Shown here one piece after another: positions 38,172 through 50,500 of a DNA stretch of 64,000 bases; within the stretch, counting starts at the first letter, position 1; the number at the start of each line of letters is the position of its first letter. Source of the stretch: Blastocystis sp. Blastoise. Lineage: Eukaryota > Sar > Bigyra > Opalinata > Blastocystidae. The DNA is taken from positions 124,001 to 188,000 of the forward strand of contig JBBPEB010000029.1 of assembly GCA_039096225.1 (NCBI GenBank), given 5' to 3'. The position numbers and the translations under genes are program-made. Under the pieces are notes generated by a model, which did no database searches, was not told the DNA's origin, and worked only from the letters and a program-made list of their open reading frames with translations.

Positions 38172-39535
38172 GAAAAACAAATAGTAAAAATACTGAAAGT
38201 ATATACTTTAAGATTTTCATTAAAGATAAGAGCACCTTCAGTAACATAATCATACTCACAAGTCATAGTAAAAGTTGGCGGGAAATATTCAAAATGTTCA
38301 AAGTATATAGGACTTCCTTCTGGCATACGTTTTTGCTATATATAGAAATATATATATAAATAAATAATATTAATATATATATATATAAATTTGTTATGAA
38401 AATAATAATAAGTATTATTTTATATATACATCATTTGTTTTATAGAAATAATTATTATAAGCTTGAATAGCAGTATACGTAAGACCAGCTGTTGGAATAT
38501 CAGCTATTACTATATTTATAGTTATTATATTATTATATATTTATTATTATTATTATTATTATATATACAAGTGGGATCTTTAGGAGAAACATCTAAATTT
38601 GGATATATTAAAACCTATAGAATAAATAAATAATAATATTAAATAAGAATAATATAATAATAATATATATATATAATACTTGAAGAATAGGTTTCCATTG
38701 TGTTTCAGCATGTAAACGTTGACATATATTCGCGGTTATATTACCTCCATTACATTCTCCTAATAAAATCAACTTTTCTGTATCAATATGATATTTCATA
38801 GGATTCTTCAATAAGGCCTATATAATATAATAATATTATTATTTATAAATAAATATATATATATATAAGATAAAATAAATAAAAAATAAAAAAGCTATGA
38901 ATTCTATACAATTAAAGCATTATAACAATCTTCAATAGGAATAGGGAATTTATATTCAGGAGCTTTACGATAATCCACATAAACAACACATGCATGACAT
39001 TGTCTAGAGATCTTTATTAAATGTTGCTCATATTCGTGAATATTTCCTAAACACCAATGACCTCCGTGACAGAAAAATATTATAGGCAATTTCTCTTCTA
39101 TTGCATCCTTTGGACGATCTAAACAATATGTATATTAAAAAAATATTATTTTTTTGAAATAAAAAAAAAAATAAAAGTATTTTAATAATAGTATAATAAA
39201 AAATTTATTAAACATTCATATAAAAATGATAGTCACTGATCTGTAGAAAATAAAAATTTATATATACAAACATAAAGAGGTTCAAAGAATCCAGTTGACG
39301 TCGTAATGCAAAAATGTTCTCGAACAACATCACAACAACAATTCATATGAGGAACGTGGAGAGAATGAAAGAAATCATATATCTTTCGTTTATTCACAAA
39401 ATCCATAGGTGCAGCATTACTATTTCTATAATTTCATATAAATCGAGTCAAATTATATAGTAATTCATACTTTCCAAGCAAGAATTTATTGCTTGTTTCA
39501 ATGTTATGAGCAAATGTCTTTGTAGAAAAAGACAT
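37802..39535 (-). CDS. alpha/beta hydrolase of the HSL-like family with a Cys nucleophile position
   Basis: Read on the minus strand from ATG at 39533-39535 (MSFSTKTFAHNIETSNKFLL). Exons follow at about 39424-39270, 39119-38914, 38817-38672, 38616-38572, 38512-38433, 38335-38212, 38043-37936 and a last exon to 37802. Family marks: oxyanion-hole FFCHGGHWC (normally HGGG), VDYRKAPEYKFPIPIEDCYN, nucleophile elbow GECNGGN (normally GDSAGGN), acid CEYDYVTEGALIFNENL, and catalytic His in GGVHG. So Asp and His are kept but the Ser is Cys (TGT, 38752-38754) in an otherwise well-formed elbow. Probable acyl or ester hydrolase or an altered activity. The last intron may be U12-type. Confidence 0.75.
37858..37935 (-). 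other. candidate U12-type intron (AT-AG) in the hydrolase gene
   Basis: On the minus strand ATATCCTTTTC follows the exon and TTTTTTAG precedes ETLTYSIAL-like coding; removal is phase-neutral. But the 78 bases are also open in frame, so retention would only add 26 hydrophobic residues, and no TTAAC branch motif is seen. Confidence 0.4.
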
Positions 39536-39960
39536 ATTGCAATTATACGATCCTTTTGTACTCATTACTATAACAAATGAATCTTAAAATAAAGATAGTC
39601 AAGAATATAAAGTAAAAATAAACTCTACATAAAATCCTTTTGTTCTAAAAGAATCTCAAGCTATATTTCTAAACAAAGATTCTTTACGGTAATTCATGAA
39701 TCTTGAGTAAAAAGATGATTATTATTCATAATTTTTTTGTTTTTTAATTTCTTTCATTTTATTTAATGGGTTTTCACAAAATCTAATTGATTTTCATCGA
39801 TACATAAGTTGATAAGTAGTATAAACAAATTTAAACTCGAAACAAAACAAAATAAAACGAAATCTTCTCATGAAAGCATACAAATATGCATACACAACCT
39901 TGCAATCATATATGTTTTGACTACATACATTTGCAGGAAAAGAATATATAATAAATATTC
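39536..39960. other. intergenic, no gene seen
   Basis: Promoter side of the hydrolase and 3' side of the dehydrogenase. A/T-rich, nothing distinct. Confidence 0.5.
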
Positions 39961-41028
39961 TTAATAACTATCTCTATATAACTTTTCAATAACATCAGCA
40001 GTGATATTTTTATGTTCACCAAAAGCAGACTTTGATTGTCTATATCTATAGATATATTATTTTATAAATGATGAATTATGTATAGTTTTATAAAAAAAAA
40101 AAATGAAAATGAAAAAAAAAATAATAATAATATATTATTTATAAAAAAAAAAAATGAAAATGAAAATAATAATATATTATTTATAAAAAAAAATGAAAAA
40201 AATAATAATAATAAATTATTTATAAAAAAATACTTTTCAATTGCTTGAGGAATCCATGATTGATCTTGAGAGCAGTTATAATCACGAATACGAGAAGGAA
40301 GATGCATAACATCACTATAATAATGCTCTAAATAATTCATAGCTTTTCTAGCTTTTTCTTCAGTAGTTCCTTCAGTAATATCTAAAACACGTTCAGCCAT
40401 TTGAGCTAATTTCTCTTTCTTTTGTTCAAAACAATATTCATAGACACGAGGCTATAAATATATATAATTATTATATTATATTATTATTATATATATATAT
40501 ATATACTTGTAAAACAGCTAAAGTCTTAGCATGATCAAGACCTATATATATAGGGTATTATTATAAATAATAATATATATATATATATATATACCTAAAT
40601 AAGTAGTAAGATTATATCCTATACGATGAGTGGCCCAATCTTCAGGAACACCTTGAGCAATCCATTTATTAAGAGCCTATATAGAATATATATATTAATA
40701 CAATAATAATAATATATATAATAGAATAATATATATAATAATAATATATATAATAATAATATGATAATAATAATATGTATAATAAATTAATATAATAATA
40801 ATATGTATAATAATAATATACTTGAGTAGCACACCACATAATATTAGCACGTGCTTCATAATTCTTTGGATCTTCCATAACCTTACGACCCTAAAATATA
40901 TAATATAAAATATTTATTATTATTAAAATATTTATTATTATTAAAATATTTATTATTATTAAAATATATATACATTATTAAATAATGTCTTTAATAATGA
41001 TTCACAATAACGATCTTGTAATTCAGCT

Positions 41029-41063
<35 letters not shown>

Positions 41064-41779
41064 ATTACATAAAATAATTACATAAAATAATTATATAAAA
41101 CACCCCATAAAAAATATATATATATAATTTCTATATATATACCAACAGGATAGGTGATATATTGTTCGCAGACATGAACAATAGCATCCACTACGCCATT
41201 AGCTGTTTGTCCCACGGGGAGAGAATACATAGTTTCAGGATCTAAAATAGCAAATTGAGGATAAGTATGAGAACTACCAAAATTAGTCTTTATATTTTTA
41301 GCTCTCCAAGAAATAACAGCATTTCCATTACTTTCAGAACCAGTAGCAGCAAGAGTTAAAACACATCCAAAAGGAAGTGCAGAAGTAACGAAAGAACCTT
41401 GAGTCTCAAGGATATTCCATAAGTCTTTAGAATGTTCATAAACAGAAGCAGCAGCTATAAATTTAGTTCCATCAACAACAGAACCACCGCCAACAGCTAA
41501 AGCAAACACATTATGAGCACCAATCTTCTTGATTTGATCAACAGCCTTAGTTAAAGTATCAAAATCAGGATTTGCTTCAATTCCACCAAATTCAACGACT
41601 TTATAATTCTTTAAAGCTTTCATACATTGATCATAAACTCCATTTCTCTTAATAGAACCACCACCATAAGTTAAAAAGACAGTTTTTCCAGAAGGAATTA
41701 GAGTATTCAAGGAAGCAATTTGTCCTTTACCGAAAACAATTCTAGTAATGTTAGCGTAGTTGAAATTACCAATAGGCAT
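39961..41779 (-). CDS. iron-type alcohol dehydrogenase, YqhD/BdhA-like (bacterial type)
   Basis: Start at 41779 (MPIGNFNYANITRIVFGKGQ); exons 41779-41143, 41029-40974, about 40890-40822, 40677-40595, 40541-40508, 40452-40230 and a last one to 39961. Strong resemblance to the bacterial NADPH-dependent YqhD/butanol dehydrogenase group: YGGGS (cofactor), GGIEANPDFDTL, LAVGGGSVVDGTKFIAAA, GCVLTLAATGSESN. Metal ligands fit Asp and His in GVVDAIVHVCEQY and two His in DWATHRIG and LDHAKTLAV. About 385 residues, full length. It would reduce aldehydes to alcohols, a common fermentative end step in anaerobic protists. Five or six local-type introns show it is long established if acquired from bacteria. 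Confidence 0.9.
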
Positions 41780-42263
41780 TCTTTATAGAAACTCAATGAA
41801 TATTTAATAAGAAAATGATGTAATGATCTTTTTTTGATGTTTTCTTTTTTCTTCTGATAATATGTTTTATTGGCTCATTTGATAGAAAAAACCAATAAAA
41901 TGAAATTTTTAGAAATCGTTATTTTTTATTTTTTTTATTGTTTTATTGTTTTTATGTGTTTTTATATACAGTGTAATATTAAAATATTATTTTTTATTGT
42001 ATTTAGATTTAACTCACTTTAATGAATATCAATAATTATTTGATGTTTTGAATTTGAGACTATAATTGATAAATGAAGTTAATTCACCCAATAATACACT
42101 ATTTGAAAGCTAAACGTTGTTGTCAACTAATTTTTTAAATATATATATATATATATAAATCTAAACAAAATAGGGTATATATAAGCAATTATATAAATAG
42201 AACAAAGAAAAAAAAAGAGAACAGAAATATAAAAAATATTAAAGAAAAATACAATAGAGAATG

Positions 42264-42297
<34 letters not shown>
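41780..42297. other. intergenic, no gene seen
   Basis: Between the dehydrogenase start and the Spt16 stop, same strand. A TA run lies near 42268-42298. Confidence 0.5.
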
Positions 42298-42300
<3 letters not shown>

Positions 42301-44988
42301 CGTCTTCTTTTAACAGAAGGAACGGATCGTTTTTCATCTCTTAATCGTTCATGTTCTTCTTGTCTTCGGTCACTTTCTTTCGCTTGTCTATCTAATTCCT
42401 CCCACGAAGGTGCATCTTCATCTTCATCTTCATAATCTTCTTCTTCTTCTTCTTCTTCATCTTCTAAATCAATATCATCATCACTTATATCATCATCATC
42501 TTCTTCACTCTTCTCCTATTTATATATTATTATTATTATTTATTGATATTATAAAGTTAAATATTTATATAATAAATAAAAAATATATAATAATAATAAT
42601 ACTATAACTATAATAGAATACATACAAGATCGTCTTCATCAGGAACAAAAACATCACCATCATCTTCTTCTTCCTCTTCTTCTTCTTCATCATCATCTTC
42701 TATATCTAAGAACTTCCAACCAACAGGCTTCTTTGTACCATCTTCTTCAGTATCAAACCAAAAACGTTTATCTTGACGAACTGTCTCCATTATAGTCACC
42801 CAAGAGAAAGAAGCAGGACCTTCAGTATAGGTCTATATATATATTGATTATTATTATATTTATAAAATATTTTTTTTATTTAGTATTACAATAAATACAA
42901 TAAATAAAAATAGATAAAAAAAAAAGAATAGAATACTATATATATATATACCTTATTAATAGAATCAAGCCAAACTTTGATTCCTTCAAATTCATCAAGA
43001 GGAATAGCAGTAATACGAAGAGGTATTTGATTATAATCAGAGAAAATAATAGTCATATCGAAATTACGAGTTAAAGAAGTAACTCTTTCAAAATGAACAT
43101 GTTCTATATCATCTAATGATACTAAGAAGAACTATATATATAATAATAATTACTATTATAATAATAAAAAGAAGAATATTAATAATAGTCAATATATATA
43201 TTCCATAATTTTCATTAAATATAATAATAATAATAATAATAGAATATAATTTCTATATATACAGGCATTTCAGTAAGATTAAATAAACAATCTCTAGAAG
43301 GAGTAATATCTACCATTTCTTTATTAGGAGTACCTTTGAAACTACTCTTTAAATAAGGTTTATCGAAATATACTTTAGGAACTTGTAAAGTGAACTTTTG
43401 GAATGCTTCATTTAATCGTCTTCTCATTTCACGCTCTCTTTGCTCTTCTTCTACTTCATCAGGATCATAACTATATATATATTATTATTATAAACATTAT
43501 TATTATAAACATTATTATAAATAATATTATAAACATAAATAATATAATAAACACTATTATAAATAATACTATTATAATAAACACTATTATAAATAATACT
43601 ATTATAAATAATACTATTATAAATAATACTATAAACAAAAACAATATTATAAACATAAATAATAATAATAATATATATACGCTGAAGATTTAAGATCATT
43701 TAATTTCAAAGACGATTCCATGACTTCAGTATAGAATTGAATATCTGTTCTATTACTTTTACCTACTAAAATCTTATTCTTTAATTTAAAATGTAATATA
43801 ACATATAATGATTTATAACATGGTTGGAAAATAGCATGTTTAATATTATTAAATAAAATATCAAAGCGATCTCCTTTAGTAGAAATAAAACGAAAACCAT
43901 TTTCATGTGCTTCTAATCGACCACTACTCTTTTTACCACTTATAGCTGGGCGTATTTTCAGATCATTTAAGACATGAATATGTTGACCTGAAGAAACAAT
44001 TAGGGCATCTTGCTCTACTAAAGAGGCCTGTTCTTTTTCTTCTTTTTTCTGTTGTTTAAAACGTTTTTGAAGTTCTTTTATTTTCATTATTTGTTGATCC
44101 ATATTATTCTGATTCTTAGCACGTACAGTTACTGTCTTTATATAACTATATATATATATATATAAGTATTTTTATGAATAGAGTAGTATAAATATAGATT
44201 ATTTAATAAATATATAGGATAATATATATAAAATAAATTATTTAATAAATATATATAATTATATATAAAATAGATTATTTAATAAATATATAATAATATA
44301 TATAAGATAAATAGCTTTATAAATATAATAAATAATAAATATAAGATAAATAACTTTATAATAAATATAATTAGCACCCAAATGATTTTCCATTTCTGAT
44401 TTAATAGTTTCACTGATATCCTTATTATTACGGAATTGAGGAGTTTGGAAATTAAAACGGAAATACCCGTAAGGACCTTCATCTGTCTTACTGACACTAC
44501 GAATTGTAAGTACATGGAAAGGAACGGAAATACCATAAATAGGTATAAATACAATATTACGTTCACTATCAACACATATTTGAGATCGTTTAATATCCGC
44601 GGGATAATCACTACTTGTTTCATATGCATTGATTTTCTCTATTTCCTGAGGCTGGTCTTCTTCTCCTTCATTATCTTCTGGATTATAAGAAGCCTATTTA
44701 TATATATAATTATTTATATAGTTATTTATATCATATTTATATAATTATATAAATTATTTATATCATATTTATATAATTAATTATATACAATTAATATTTA
44801 TTTAAAAAAATATATAAATAATAATCTATATATACTTGTTTCTTTTGAGCCAATTGTTCGAATAGAACTCGTTGATGTTCAACACGTTGTTCTTTTTCAT
44901 TAGTACCTTCAATTTCTCGTTGTTCTCTTCTTAATCTTGTTTCTTTTACTATACCTTTTTGACCCACTATATTTGTCATTTGTTTTAT

Positions 44989-45021
<33 letters not shown>

Positions 45022-46366
45022 TTCACTTTCATCTTTCAATTCAAATGATATATCACTCCATTCATTCTTACAACGTGTCATACGTTCTGCACCATTTCCA
45101 GTTATTAAAATCTATTTTATATAAATATATATTATTAATAATAATAACAATATATAATATATATATAAATATAATGATATTATTCTATATACAGTATCAC
45201 CAAGTAAAATAGAGAAAGTCTTCAATCCATTGGTTAAATTCTTATTCTTTTCATTTGATTGGCTCTCATCGACTAACTTATCAAATCCTAAACGGATATT
45301 GAAACACATTCCTTCTCTATATTTATATGTATATATATACTCTAGAGTCTTATAAAAATAAATATAATAATAAAAAAAAATATAATAAACATAATAATAT
45401 TAATAATAATAATATATATATACTCTAAAACAACAGGATTTCCTTCTTTAATTTTCGTATAATTTTCTCTGAATTCTAATCCTATTCCACAGCCACAATC
45501 CTTAAGGAAAAAAGGAAGAAGAGAAGCATTCGATAACTCTAAATAATGTTTTGCTTTCTCATATATCTAGAAAGATATATATATATTTATGTTATGATAT
45601 ATTGAATATCAAGTTTATAATAATAAACATAATAAATAATAATAATAATAATATATATATATATATTTCTCCAAGAGTAACCCCTTTCTTCATATCATAT
45701 AATAATTTATCTTCTATATCTAATAATGTTTGATAACATTTTTGTTGATAATTACTTGCGTTAATAAAATATGTTCTACTTACACTACTACAATAATTAT
45801 TATATTTAGCACCAAAAGAACATAATATAATATCATATTTCATATATTCATCATTAGAAGCAGCAGATAATTTTAAATTATAATCACCACCTGATTGGAT
45901 AATGGGCTGATGACACATCTCCAGAGAATCACTATCACTTTTCTTTATTTTCAATTTATCAGGGTAATTCAAAGCATTATCAATCTATATATATATATAG
46001 ATAATATATTAATAATAAATATATTAAAATGAACATTATAATAAACATAATAATAAACATAATAATAATAATAAACGTATATATCTACCTTATCCGCTAA
46101 TCTACTATGTTTCACTTTCTTTTCATTATTAATAATACTCTCCATCTCTTCTATAAACACATCTTTTAATAAACGACTTGTAATAACAGCAGCTTTCTTG
46201 ATTAACTCATTTTCCCGCGGAGTTTTTAAGCTTAATACAACACTTAATCCTTTACTAATATCACATTCGATAAGATCTTGAGTAGGTAGAAAGTTTTTGA
46301 AATTATTCATTAAATCACCATTCCAATCTTTCTTCTCTTTTGATAATAATCCAAAACGTTTCTATA

Positions 46367-46397
<31 letters not shown>

Positions 46398-47120
46398 GCA
46401 TATTAAAAATAATAAGTATAATAAATAATATTCACAAAAAAACATTAAAAAAACATTAAAAATTAAAAATAACATTAAAAACAACTCAATATATACACCG
46501 CTAAAAGATTTTTTAAATGATTCAATGATCTTTTCGAAATTTTCAGTATTTGGATCATTCTTCTTACGACTTAATAAAGTAATAGGAGTTGTAAAATCAT
46601 TTTTTTCTTGTAATGTCTTTATTAAAGGACGAATAAATTTATTTACTATATAAAAAGATGAACAAAATAGAGATAAAGAAAAGAAACACCATGATCTACA
46701 TACATCTACTTTCTCCACATAAGAAAACAATCTCATTCTCAAATAAAATAAATATAGTATCCGCAAATTCGTAACCAAAAAACAAAAACTATAGAAAAGA
46801 TAGACAGATAACAATAATTCTCTGCTTCAATTTCACTAGAATACTTAGAAAATATATATACTTGACTTGAAGAGGTCTTATTGTAAGATAAAACATCTAC
46901 ATCGACTTGTCCCTCACAGAAACATAAACAATCCGCATCCTCCCATTCACCTCTGCTCTTCTAAATATGCGAATGAATAAAATCAATAAAAATAATTACA
47001 TACTTTCCACTGTGATACGACTCGGTTGTAATTGTCGTAAAAAACATCAGCGTTAATCGTAGGCTATTCAATATTAATACATAGATACGAAACAATACAT
47101 ACAGTAGTATTTTCTTCCAT
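42298..47120 (-). CDS. SPT16: FACT complex subunit Spt16
   Basis: Minus-strand gene of at least 15 short exons from ATG at 47118-47120 (MEENTT, then PTINADVFYDNYNRVVSQWK) to the stop at 42298-42300 (ending PSVKRRR). Order of domains fits Spt16: N-terminal aminopeptidase-like domain (FLPTQDLIECDISKGLSVVL, MCHQPIIQSGGDYNLKLSAA, CSFGAKYNNYCSSVSRTYFI, CGCGIGLEF), dimerisation region, middle PH-like domain (RPAISGKKSSGRLEAHENGF, KNIKHAIFQP-like), and the acidic C-terminal tail (runs of Glu and Asp at about 42400-42700) that binds H2A-H2B. FACT moves nucleosomes during transcription and replication. Exon borders were not all checked; the stretch around 46650-46830 is the least clear. Confidence 0.9.
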
Positions 47121-47527
47121 TCTTCAGATAAAAATGAATGAATAACATATAAAAATTTGGAGGCGTCTTTTACTCAACTGTCAATTGAATCCGATTATTT
47201 TAGTCTTTTGCACTTCATTTTTAATTTTTCTCACGGTTATTCAACAATTAATTGAAAATTAGACTAGAATTCATATTCTTTCAATTTTGAATTCTCTGAT
47301 CTTTTTTATTTAATTATTTATTATGTATTCAATAAAACAAGAATTCTTGCATTTCAAAAAAATTATGTAAATACATAGTGAAGAACTCTGTAGGTGATGA
47401 GTGACTTATTCTTACTTATATATGTCAACGGCTAGTGTAGTGAAAAGGTAGGATCGATAAAAAATTAAGAAATAGAACAAAAAATGTATATATATTCACA
47501 TTTATAAAAGAAATCTCTTTTTTTTCT
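47121..47527. other. intergenic, no gene seen
   Basis: Promoter side of Spt16 and 3' side of the Zip4-like gene. Nothing distinct. Confidence 0.5.
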
Positions 47528-50500
47528 TTATAATACTTTAAATAAATCTAAATCTCCTTCTTTCTTTTCTTTCTGAACTTGTATTTTCTCCATCAAATGA
47601 GCATATGCATCATTAAGTTCATTTTTTTGACACTAAAAAAAAATAGGATTATGATTTCGTAATATACTTGAATGTTTTCTGAAGAATATTCTAATAATTG
47701 TAACGAGATACTCATAAACTCTTCAGCTTTAGTATAAGAAAACAATCGTTCGTAATAAATACCTGTATTCCATCCAATTGTCACAAAAAAATCATATTGA
47801 GGTCTAGTAAAATATGTAATTTGATTATAAATGAAAATAGATTAGAGTGGAAAATACCTTAATGATTCTTCGTAAGTAGATTGATTTGCTAAGGTTAACT
47901 GATACAACTATAGTTCGTCATTAAATAATAATAATTATATTTATAGAAAAGAAAATACTTGTTTTAACCAATGTAATATTTCTTCTTTTTCTGTTGAAAT
48001 CATAATTATCCGTTGTAATATATTTAATAACGAAGAAAGTAACGTATTTTGTTGAGAAAGACATAATTGAAGAGAAAGACGAACACATTCCTATATATAA
48101 TGATTCTTATATAATGGAAATATAATGAATATATATATATGTATTTGAATAATAAAAATTATAATACAAATTATGTTAATAATAAGATATGATTATTTTA
48201 TTTATGTATATATAGAGGAAAATGTAAATAATAATAAAAAAGAAATCATATAAAAATAATTGTAAATAATAAAAGAGTATAATACTTTTTCTGCTTCAAT
48301 CCAATTAGATTCATATTTCGTTATAGAATGAAGTTGTAAAAATGTTTGAAAAGTTACACCAGCAACCGATGTATATGTAGAAAGAGTCTATATTATTATA
48401 GTATATTATTATTATAAATATATATATAGTTTATATAAGAAATACATTAATTAATGATTGATCTTCTAGATATAATTTACATGTATATTCCATAAATATA
48501 CATAATATTAATGTATTTATTTGAATATCATTATATTTATCATGATTTATTGAATAAAGTTGTTTTACTAGGGTTCTACCTATAATAATAAATTATAAGA
48601 AATAGTATACACTCTTATTAATTAATTAACATATATAATTGAAGAATCTATATATAAATATACATTCATTGATATGGAATAAATATTTTTTTGCTTCTTT
48701 CTTTTTCTCTTCTTTCCATGTTTCTTCAATAATAACGGGAAATATACCTTTATAGAATAGTATTCGTAGTCAAATAAATATATTTAGAATTATATATATA
48801 TATATATAAATATATATATATACAATCATCTGTAGCTATAACTGAATTATAGTCCTCTTGTTCTTCAATTTTATGCTTCTTTATATTCATTAATTCTTTT
48901 CCTTCAAGTATATTATTCTCTTTATTATTCTCTTTATTATTATTATTATTCTCTTTATTATTATTATTCTTGGCATCTTCTTCTATTTGCATTGAAGGAG
49001 TGTCAGTTATTGATACAGAATTTGTTTCTATATATTAATAGTAATAAAAAAATATCTTATTTGTAAAATAATTCAAATATCTATATTAATAAAAATAATA
49101 CAAATATATATATATTAATAAGAATAATAAGAATATCTACAATAACATAATAATAAATATAACAATAATAATTACATATTTATATACCTGTTTCTAAGCC
49201 TATTTCCATCATTGCTTTATATGTCTTATCTTCTTTAGTTATATATTCTTTATATCTTCCACGATTCTTTCTTGAATATAGTTCTAGTCCCGCGGTTATA
49301 TAATGTATTAATGAGAGACGTTGTGTATTTAAGGATTCTTCATTAGTAGGAAGTAATGATGAAAATATATAACTATAATAGAAGAAACAACTGGACTATA
49401 TAGTATAGTCATATGTATTAAAGTTTAAATATATATGATTTATATAAATATAATAATGGTAATAGAAAATATAATATGTATATATATAATATATATACAT
49501 AAAGTAAGTCCTTTTTATTATTATCGTGAACAGCAATATTCCAGCAAATTGACACAAACCACTCGATTTCTTCTTTGGATCCAAATAAAGAGAGTATTAT
49601 AGAGAAAGAAGAAGGAGAAGAAGAAAATGGACAATATTTCTATAAATATATAATAATAATGTTTATATTATTATATTAATTAATATAATAATTCATATAA
49701 TAACAATAAGTAGAATAATAATTAATATAATATAAAAACAATAAGTATAATAATAATAATTAATATAATATAATATAATAACAATAATAATATAAAATAC
49801 TACCTACTTTGACAAGATGACATAGTTTCTGTATATAGTTTAATATATATTGATGATCACTACTAGAGAGTGACGATAAGTCTTCAATATTAATAGCTAA
49901 TGCCAACTATATATATATATATAATCATTGAATAATTATAATCATAATAGAATTAAATATATATACAAGTCCTCTAATAATTACAGCAGGTTTTATTTGA
50001 ATGACATTATTATTAATATTAATATTAATATCTTTATTATTATCTTTATCTATATTATTATTTGTATTTATATTCAAAGAAGAAGAAGAAGAAGAAGAAA
50101 CAATTGACTCTAAATCATTACATATAGTTTCTAATGTATATTGAGCTATATATAATAATAATAATTAGTTTATAAATGATATATACATAAATTAACAATA
50201 ATAATAAAAAGTTTATAAATGATATATATTATATTTTTAAAAACATAATAATTCGTATAATAACAATATGAATAGTAATATTTATACCAGTTTTTAGTCG
50301 TTTTGCATGAAGAGCTTCTTGAGTACAAATATATAAATAATCGCGGGAAAAATCTTCTTGTTTAAAGAGAGTCAACATACATTCATTTATTATCTATAGA
50401 AATGAATAATAAATAAATAAATATATATATATACATGATCATCAACTGTTGAGTCATTGACATATATTTGAAAAAGAAGAAAATAAGAGTGTACTATTAA

